Of a stretch of 11,420 bases of DNA, positions 6,443 through 11,420 are shown one piece after another. Under the pieces are notes generated by a model that ran no database searches, had not been told where the DNA came from, and worked only from the letters and a program-made list of their open reading frames with translations. Numbering within the stretch: the first letter of the stretch is position 1; each line of letters opens with the position of its first letter. This DNA is from CAYMCO01 sp964388955 (GTDB taxonomy: Bacteria; Chloroflexota; Anaerolineae; Anaerolineales; E44-bin32): assembly GCA_964388955.1 (NCBI GenBank), contig CAYMCO010000061.1, forward strand, positions 1 through 11,420. Reading direction: 5' to 3'. The position numbers were made by a program, and so were the translations under genes.

Positions 6443-7237
6443 CTATCGGCCGTTGATTAGCTCCCGCGGGACGATCAGATTCCAATCTTTGACCAACCGG
6501 CCGTCGGAGGCGTACAGGCGATCCATATAGTGTGGGGTGCCGGGGCGATTCTCCTGCAGCCGGTTCAGGATGCCTGATTCGACCCCCAACACTCGGCGTC
6601 GCTGGCCCAAGTAGAACCCGACCTTTGCGGCCGTGGTGGCGTTTTTCAGCGCCAGCGTGTATTCGAGCACCTTGTGCGGATCCACTTCGGAGATCGAGGC
6701 GAGCAAGGCCCAGATGGTTTCCCATCGACCGGTCAGGATTGGGCGGTTCAGGATGTCCACAATCGTACGCTCAGGTGTCGTCAACCGGATGGGCATGCCG
6801 TTGTGAATGACCACAGTTGTCCCCATTCCCTCGGCGCCGGACTCGCGAAGCGACCTGGGGTGCATGGTGCCTCGAAAGACGCGACCTTGAAACTCAAAGG
6901 GCCGCCCCAGGCTCATTCCGGTTATATAGATCAACGGATTGCGCCTGGGCGACTGTGCCAGATGAATCGCCAACGCGCTGCGATAGCCCAGGATCGCGTC
7001 CTCCGTCGCTCTGGCGGCCGCGTGGACGGGATCGACTTCGTGGGAATCCGCTTTGATCCCTGTGGGGACGGAGGCATAGAGTCCCCGCCGAATGCGGATG
7101 ATATGGCCCTGCCTTTGGTGGTAGGCGAGCGAAGCGTTGCGGGTGGCGTCATTCGCGGATGAGTGCGACTCCATGTAGGCCTTGATTTCACTCACCCGGA
7201 ACACCGGATGCTGTGCGAAGAATTCCGGCAAGAACAC
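6443..7237 (-). CDS. AbiEi-like antitoxin / viral-defence transcriptional regulator (orphan)
   Basis: From a GTG at 7235-7237 this gives 264 aa. The frame is open much further upstream, but that part overlaps the FAD oxidoreductase gene and lies above the promoter, so I start at the GTG; a TTG two codons later is also possible. The N-terminal winged helix ends in GHIIRIRRGLYASVP, as in AbiEi/COG5340 regulators. The following domain carries AILGYRSAL and TTPERTIVDIL, both typical of the family. In AbiE type IV systems this protein represses its own operon and counteracts the AbiEii nucleotidyltransferase toxin. No AbiEii gene follows: the gene ends 20 bp from the convergent kdgK fragment. It may have a partner elsewhere or act only as a regulator. 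Confidence 0.75.
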   Translation of the reverse strand: MFLPEFFAQHPVFRVSEIKAYMESHSSANDATRNASLAYHQRQGHIIRIRRGLYASVPTGIKADSHEVDPVHAAARATEDAILGYRSALAIHLAQSPRRNPLIYITGMSLGRPFEFQGRVFRGTMHPRSLRESGAEGMGTTVVIHNGMPIRLTTPERTIVDILNRPILTGRWETIWALLASISEVDPHKVLEYTLALKNATTAAKVGFYLGQRRRVLGVESGILNRLQENRPGTPHYMDRLYASDGRLVKDWNLIVPRELINGR

Positions 7238-7271
7238 TGGTAGAAATTCCGATATAGCGCTAAATTTATTA

Positions 7272-7280
7272 ATTATAGCA
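7272..7280 (-). promoter_or_regulatory. Extended -10 promoter of the AbiEi-like gene
   Basis: On the minus strand there is a perfect TGCTATAAT (TGN plus TATAAT), in a short AT-rich patch within otherwise GC-rich DNA. Transcription would start near 7265, about 28 bases before the proposed GTG start. The -35 region (TTCCAC at 17-bp spacing) is weak, as expected for an extended -10 promoter. The position supports the shortened start chosen for the gene. Confidence 0.6.
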
Positions 7281-7450
7281 TCGAATCCCGTGAAGTGGAA
7301 GAACGTCAGGTGGGCGGTGCGGTCCGTTTGGGCGGGCAGCGGGTGGGGTAATCGGATACCGGGCCCTCGACTATGCGGGCCCTGTTCCCGGGTTGGCCAC
7401 ACTCGGCCGGCGGCCTGGCTTGGCATGCCTGCGGAGCGGGCGTAAGATAT

Positions 7451-7479
7451 GCGGTGGCATGGGGGCGGCATGCCGCCGC
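7451..7479. repeat. Strong hairpin in the leader of the FAD oxidoreductase gene
   Basis: GCGGTGGCATG (7451-7461) pairs with CATGCCGCCGC (7469-7479) over 11 bp with one G-T pair and a 7-base GC-rich loop. It lies 108 bp before the oxidoreductase start, in a 300-bp GC-rich gap (7281-7586) that also has a palindromic GGCATGCC (7422-7429) and two GGGCCC sites. There is no T run, so it is not a standard terminator. No known riboswitch consensus was recognised. It could be an mRNA leader structure or a REP-like element. Confidence 0.4.
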
Positions 7480-7586
7480 TGCACCTGATGGGGAAGGGGG
7501 CGGGCAGCCCCACACGGTGGCCGCAAGCGCACGGCAGACGGTAAACCGGCCGACACTCAAAGCCCGGCAAGGGGAAGGCGCCGACA

Positions 7587-8882
7587 ATGGGAAATGGGAT
7601 CTTCGCTGAGACGTTTAAATCAATCCCATACTGGAAGGATTCCGTGGATTGGCCGCCGCCATCCAGCGAGCGGCCAATGCCGGAGCGAGCCGATGTTGTG
7701 GTGGTGGGGAGCGGATTCACCGGCCTGTCCGCGGCCAGGTGCCTGGCCCTTGTGGGCCGGGAAGTGGTCGTCGTGGAGCGCATGGAAATCGGGGGCGGGG
7801 CGAGTGCCCGCAACGGAGGCATCGTGCATCCCACCCTCGGGGTCAGCGCGAGACAGTTGATCGACCGTTTTGGCGAAGAGGCGGCCCGCCGGCTATATCA
7901 CATCGTCCTGGATGGTTTTCGGTTCTTGGCCGACTTGATCGAGGATGAACGGATCGATTGCCACTTTCACCCGCGCGGTGCCTTCGAGGCCGCGGTCAAG
8001 CCCAGCCATTTGGAGGGGATGCGGGACCGGCAACGTACGCTGGCGCAGACGTTCGGCCACGAGACGGAGGTGATCGGCCCTCAGGACCGCGCGGCCTATG
8101 TCGGAAGCGACCGGTACTGCGGGGGCTGGCTCGACCCAACGGGAGCCACGGTCCACCCGGCGCGTCTCACCCGGGGCCTCGCCCTCGCCGCCCAGAGCGC
8201 GGGGGCGCAGTTGTGCGCGCATACCCCCGCGCTGGCCATTGAGCCGCAAGATGGCGGATATGTGATCGGCACCCCAGGGGGAAGGATTCGCGCTGGGCAG
8301 GTCATATTGGCCACCAACGGCTACACCGATGATCTTGTGCCGGGCCTGCGGCGCCGAATCATCCCCATCCGCACCACGGCGGTGGCTACCGAGCCGATGC
8401 CCGAGGCTCTCATCCAGGATCTCTTCCCTGGCCGGCACTGCTATTGGGATAGCTTCCGCCTCTTTCACTACTATCAGGTGACGGAAGATCGTCGTCTGGT
8501 GTTCGGGGGGATCGGTTCGCTCATCAGCCCGAGTGTGAAGCGCGACGCGCAAGCCCTGCACGCTCGTATGGCGCGCATTTTCCCCCCGCTGCAGAGGATC
8601 AAGATCGAGTACGCTTGGGACGGCATGATCGGCCTGACCTTCGATCGGATGCCCCATTTGGGAAGGATGGAGGGGATCCACTACTCCTTAGGCTACAACG
8701 GCGATGGCGTGCTGCTGGGCTGCTACCTGGGTTCCCAGATCGCCGGCTTGCTCGACGGCGATGTAACCGAGATCCCACTCCAGGAAGTCCCCTTCCCAGA
8801 AGCATTCTTCTACCGGCGACGTCCGTGGTTCGCCCCGTGGGCCAGGACGTTCTACGGGCTTCTCGACCGTCTCGGCTTCTAG
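7587..8882 (+). CDS. FAD-dependent oxidoreductase (DAO family)
   Basis: This encodes a 431-aa protein. The ATG is preceded by a purine-rich AAGGGGAAGG about 9 bases upstream. After about 33 leader residues comes the Rossmann FAD-binding motif ADVVVVGSGFTGLSAARCLA (GSGFTG at 41-46), with Glu64 at the end of strand 2 for the FAD ribose. GGGASARNGG at 69-78 is typical of the GlpO/DadA/PuuB (DAO, Pfam DAO) group. The C-terminal part has WDGMIGLTFDRMPHLG (about 344-359) and GYNGDGVLLG (about 369-378), the second FAD-contact region. The family oxidises amines, amino or imino acids, for example gamma-glutamylputrescine. The N-terminal Trp/Pro segment (YWKDSVDWPPPS) resembles PuuB-like members, but the substrate cannot be fixed. 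The sequence looks intact and cytoplasmic. Confidence 0.9.
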   Translation: MGNGIFAETFKSIPYWKDSVDWPPPSSERPMPERADVVVVGSGFTGLSAARCLALVGREVVVVERMEIGGGASARNGGIVHPTLGVSARQLIDRFGEEAARRLYHIVLDGFRFLADLIEDERIDCHFHPRGAFEAAVKPSHLEGMRDRQRTLAQTFGHETEVIGPQDRAAYVGSDRYCGGWLDPTGATVHPARLTRGLALAAQSAGAQLCAHTPALAIEPQDGGYVIGTPGGRIRAGQVILATNGYTDDLVPGLRRRIIPIRTTAVATEPMPEALIQDLFPGRHCYWDSFRLFHYYQVTEDRRLVFGGIGSLISPSVKRDAQALHARMARIFPPLQRIKIEYAWDGMIGLTFDRMPHLGRMEGIHYSLGYNGDGVLLGCYLGSQIAGLLDGDVTEIPLQEVPFPEAFFYRRRPWFAPWARTFYGLLDRLGF

Positions 8883-9090
8883 CCCATGCCGAGGCAGCAG
8901 GGAGCCGGATGCCCGTCGCCTCCGGGAGATCCCTCCTTCTCTCCCAACTTTCATAACACCGGGAGATCGGCCGTAGCGGGTTGGGGAGCCATCGTTTCGT
9001 CGCCCTGAATTGCATGCCCTCTATGCGAAGTGCCTGCGTCAACCGATGAGAGGTCATGCAGCCCATATTGAAACAGCCCCCGCAGCGGGG

Positions 9091-9104
9091 ATCGGCATGC
9101 CGAT
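9091..9104. promoter_or_regulatory. 14-bp perfect palindrome upstream of the DUF362 gene
   Basis: ATCGGCATGCCGAT is a perfect palindrome 46 bp before the DUF362 start, and directly next to it lies CCCCGCAGCGGGG (7 bp upstream side). It could be an operator for a dimeric regulator. A TTGGCA (9104-9109) overlaps its right edge and might be a -35, but no good -10 was found. The rest of the 8883-9150 gap shows no gene and no clear terminator. Confidence 0.3.
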
Positions 9105-9150
9105 TGGCACGTTATCGGGTAAGCTAGGTGAAAGGTATTCGTAGAGGTGC

Positions 9151-10305
9151 ATGATGAAGAACGGTACGGACATCGATCGGCGCGCCTTCATTCAGATGAC
9201 GACCGCCGCGGCGGGAGGAGCCGTCGCTTCTTGCCTTCTCTCGGCCTGCGAAGGGTTTCTTGGAGGGGGGGTTCCCACGGCCGCGCCGGAACTCGCAGCT
9301 CCCTCACAAACGCCAGGGATGGCCTCGATGCCCACCCAAGCCACTGACACTCCGGTCCCAACGCAGTCGCCTTCCTCCACACCATCGCCTGCCGAGGGAT
9401 CTGTGGGCCACGTGGCCTTGATGCGGACAGATGATCGCGTGCAAGGTATTCGCCGCGCCCTTGAACTGCTCGAAATCAATCCGGTTCAGGACAAGTCGAT
9501 ACTGCTGAAGCCCAACTTCAACAGCGCTGATCCGTTCCCTGGGTCGACCCATACTGAAACCCTGCTGACGCTGATCGACCGCTTGCGTGAGATGGGGGCG
9601 GGGGAGATGACCATCGGCGACCGCAGCGGCATGGGGGATACGCGCGCCGTGATGCGGGCGAAAGGCATTCCGGCCATGGCCACGGAGCTCGGGATCAAGG
9701 CATTGGTCTTCGACGATTTGGCAGCCGAGGAATGGGCGATCATGCAGCCGGAGGATAGCCACTGGAAGTCCGGCTTCGCGATCCCCAAGGCGGTCCTGCG
9801 GGCAGAGGGAATCGTCCAGACCTGCTGCCTGAAAACTCACCGCTATGGAGGGCATTTCACGCTCTCCCTGAAGAATTCTGTGGGGATTGCCGCCAAGCGC
9901 ATCCCCGGCAAACGCCATGATTACATGACCGAGCTGCACAATTCCCGCCATCAGCGGCGCATGATTGCCGAGATCAACGCCGCTTATGCGCCCGATTTGA
10001 TTCTGCTGGATGGGATGGAGGCCTTCGTCGACGGTGGTCCCGACCGGGGCACGAAAGTTGCGCCGGGTGTCCTCCTTGCCGGCACGGATCGCGTGGCGAT
10101 CGACGCCGTAGGCGTGGCGATCCTGCGCCACTACGGTACGACGCCGGAAGTCCAGAAGGGCACCATTTTCGGACAGGAGCAAATCGCCCGAGCGGTCGAA
10201 TTGGGGCTGGGTGTGGATCGCCCCGAGGCGATCGAATTGATCACCGCGGATGGTCCCAGCGCTTCTTTCGCCCGTCAGATCCAGGCCATTCTGGCCCAAG
10301 GGTGA
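9151..10305 (+). CDS. Tat-exported DUF362 lipoprotein
   Basis: This encodes a 384-aa protein. The N-terminus has a twin-arginine motif, DRRAFIQ (Arg10-Arg11), then a hydrophobic stretch and a lipobox LSAC with Cys33. It should therefore be folded in the cytoplasm, exported by Tat, and anchored by lipid. Residues 40-85 are a Pro/Thr/Ser-rich linker. The DUF362 domain covers about 86-380 (VGHVALMRTDDRVQGIRRAL, KSILLKPNFNSADP, EMTIGDRSG, CCLKTHRYGGHFTLSLKNSVG). DUF362 occurs alone or fused to ferredoxin domains and its role is not settled. No 4Fe-4S CxxCxxC cluster motif is seen here. The start has AGAGG 4-8 bases upstream; a second ATG follows at once. It is probably co-transcribed with the hydrolase 43 bp downstream. 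Confidence 0.88.
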   Translation: MMKNGTDIDRRAFIQMTTAAAGGAVASCLLSACEGFLGGGVPTAAPELAAPSQTPGMASMPTQATDTPVPTQSPSSTPSPAEGSVGHVALMRTDDRVQGIRRALELLEINPVQDKSILLKPNFNSADPFPGSTHTETLLTLIDRLREMGAGEMTIGDRSGMGDTRAVMRAKGIPAMATELGIKALVFDDLAAEEWAIMQPEDSHWKSGFAIPKAVLRAEGIVQTCCLKTHRYGGHFTLSLKNSVGIAAKRIPGKRHDYMTELHNSRHQRRMIAEINAAYAPDLILLDGMEAFVDGGPDRGTKVAPGVLLAGTDRVAIDAVGVAILRHYGTTPEVQKGTIFGQEQIARAVELGLGVDRPEAIELITADGPSASFARQIQAILAQG

Positions 10306-10348
10306 ACTTCAGCCTCACTGGGGGCGGACGTCATAGGGCAGGATTGCG

Positions 10349-11212
10349 ATGATTACCTTCCTGGTCATCATTCTGTTGGCGATTTCAGTGATCTGCTTGT
10401 TGGGCGCAGCCCTCTCCCTGCGCTTCACCAGACGCCCGGAGCCGGATTCCGCGGAGGATCCGGCGGCCCACGGCATGGACTATGAGACCGTTGTGTTCAC
10501 AGCGCAGGATGGGTTACGTCTTCGGGGATGGTTCCTGCCGGGCGGGGATGGGGAGCGGGCGGTCGTCTTTCTGCACGGTCATGGCGGCAGCATGGATCCT
10601 GACTTGAAGTATGCGCCCGCCTTCCACGATGCGGGAATCAGCGTGTTGATGTTCGACTTTCGGGCCCACGGCCGGAGTGAGGGCCAGATCGTCAGCATGG
10701 GGTACCTGGAGCGTCGGGATGCGGTTGCGGCAGTTCGGTTTCTGGAAGGTCGAGGCTTCGAGAGGCTGGGGTTGCTGGGTTTCTCCATGGGAGGGGTAGT
10801 TGCCATCATCACCGCGCCCGGCCTTGAAAGCGTGCGTGCGGTCGTTGTGGATGGTGCTTTTGGGAGAATCACGGAACCGATCGTCGGCTGGGGTGAGCGC
10901 AGAGGCCTCCCGGCCTGGCTGAGCCGGTCCCTGGGCTGGTTGACCATCGCCATGACCAGCCTCCGCCTCCGGGTCAATCTATTTCGCGAGCAGCCGATCC
11001 ATTGGGTGGGGAAGATGCGCGCCCCGGTCTTCATCATCCACGCGGCGGAGGATCGATATGTCTCGTGGGATCACATGCAAGAGTTGATTGCCGCTACGCC
11101 GGAACCTAAGGAGGTCTGGCTGGCGGAGGGTGCCGGCCACCGCGAGGTGGATGAGCGTTGCCCGGAGGAATATCTGGCGCGGGTGGTGGGGTTCTTCGAG
11201 CGGTATCTGTGA
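10349..11212 (+). CDS. Membrane-anchored alpha/beta hydrolase
   Basis: This encodes a 287-aa protein. Residues 2-24 form one hydrophobic N-terminal segment followed by basic residues (RFTRR), so the catalytic domain may sit outside the membrane or on the inner face; the sequence does not decide this. The alpha/beta hydrolase core has the oxyanion motif HGHGGS (76-81), the nucleophile elbow GFSMGG with Ser146, the acid Asp235 (HAAEDRYV) and His264 (GAGHREV). This is a complete triad. The layout fits the YqkD/BAAT-like or dienelactone-hydrolase-like group of small peptidase or esterase enzymes; the substrate is unknown. AGGA lies about 6 bases before the ATG. The gene is intact and closes the plus-strand pair. 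Nothing is recognisable in the remaining 11213-11420. Confidence 0.9.
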   Translation: MITFLVIILLAISVICLLGAALSLRFTRRPEPDSAEDPAAHGMDYETVVFTAQDGLRLRGWFLPGGDGERAVVFLHGHGGSMDPDLKYAPAFHDAGISVLMFDFRAHGRSEGQIVSMGYLERRDAVAAVRFLEGRGFERLGLLGFSMGGVVAIITAPGLESVRAVVVDGAFGRITEPIVGWGERRGLPAWLSRSLGWLTIAMTSLRLRVNLFREQPIHWVGKMRAPVFIIHAAEDRYVSWDHMQELIAATPEPKEVWLAEGAGHREVDERCPEEYLARVVGFFERYL

Positions 11213-11420
11213 CCGCCGGCGGCCGCTCGGAGGGGTGTTGCACCGCCGGGCCCGATTCCTCCCTTGAATCCCCTTATGGAATTTACAATAAATGTGTAGC
11301 GATCGCTGGAACCATCCAGAAGCCGCTCTGGGCCGCCCGCCATGCCGCCGTTGGGCCGGAGTCCGCAAAGGGGAGAGCACGCGCCGCGGCGGCTGCAAAT
11401 GAGAGGGAGGGGAGGAGCGG

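Noticed and set aside
7238..7834. N-terminal extension of the AbiEi-like frame to 463 aa
   Set aside because: It would overlap the FAD oxidoreductase gene, is Pro/Arg-rich chance sequence, and lies upstream of the extended -10 promoter.
11213..11222. CCGCCGGCGG palindrome after the hydrolase stop
   Set aside because: It has no loop and no T run, so it is not a usable terminator; common by chance in GC-rich DNA.

Overview
The window reads as bacterial chromosome, most likely from a Chloroflexota (Anaerolineae-like) genome. This is an inference from the style of the right-hand genes (a Tat lipoprotein with a Pro/Thr/Ser-rich linker, a KDG-kinase fragment, an AbiEi-type regulator) and not a proven placement. 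It splits into two parts that meet near position 6055. The left part (1 to about 6055) has visibly lower GC, is gene-poor, and carries mobile-element remains and unfamiliar genes, all on the minus strand. The right part (about 6058 to 11420) is GC-rich and looks like ordinary chromosome.

Left part: the 3' end of an IS21-family istB gene (1-213) with a probable IS end (236-278). Then come minus-strand genes for a pentapeptide-repeat membrane protein (510-1418), two overlapping small unknown ORFs followed by a strong terminator (1777-2459), an unknown 385-aa protein (2693-3850) and a DUF805 plus zinc-ribbon membrane protein (4067-4573). Last is a decayed tyrosine recombinase (5138-6055) with three in-frame stop codons, one of them exactly at the catalytic tyrosine. 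The gaps between these genes are long (about 215-565 bp) and hold diverged copies of repeated elements. Three of them (321-485, 2541-2698, 3904-4027) share the same left and right motifs, and a 65-bp element (4744-4808) shares the left end of one. Their ends resemble integron attC simple sites (RYYYAAC/GTTRRRY), and the 385-aa gene stops inside one such end. A degenerate cassette array is therefore a real possibility, but it is not proven. A second repeat pair with a conserved hairpin lies at 1599-1677 and 4881-4957.

Right part: the island abuts the 3' third of a 2-keto-3-deoxygluconate kinase gene (6058-6423, plus), whose 5' part is missing. Then come an orphan AbiEi-like antitoxin/regulator (6443-7237, minus) with a perfect extended -10 promoter, a GC-rich structured leader, and three plus-strand genes: a DAO-type FAD oxidoreductase (7587-8882), a Tat-exported DUF362 lipoprotein (9151-10305) and a membrane-anchored alpha/beta hydrolase (10349-11212). 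The last two are 43 bp apart and may be co-transcribed.

Taken together, the left part looks like an old, inactivated integrated element or cassette-like array that destroyed kdgK. The right part is the resident chromosome.
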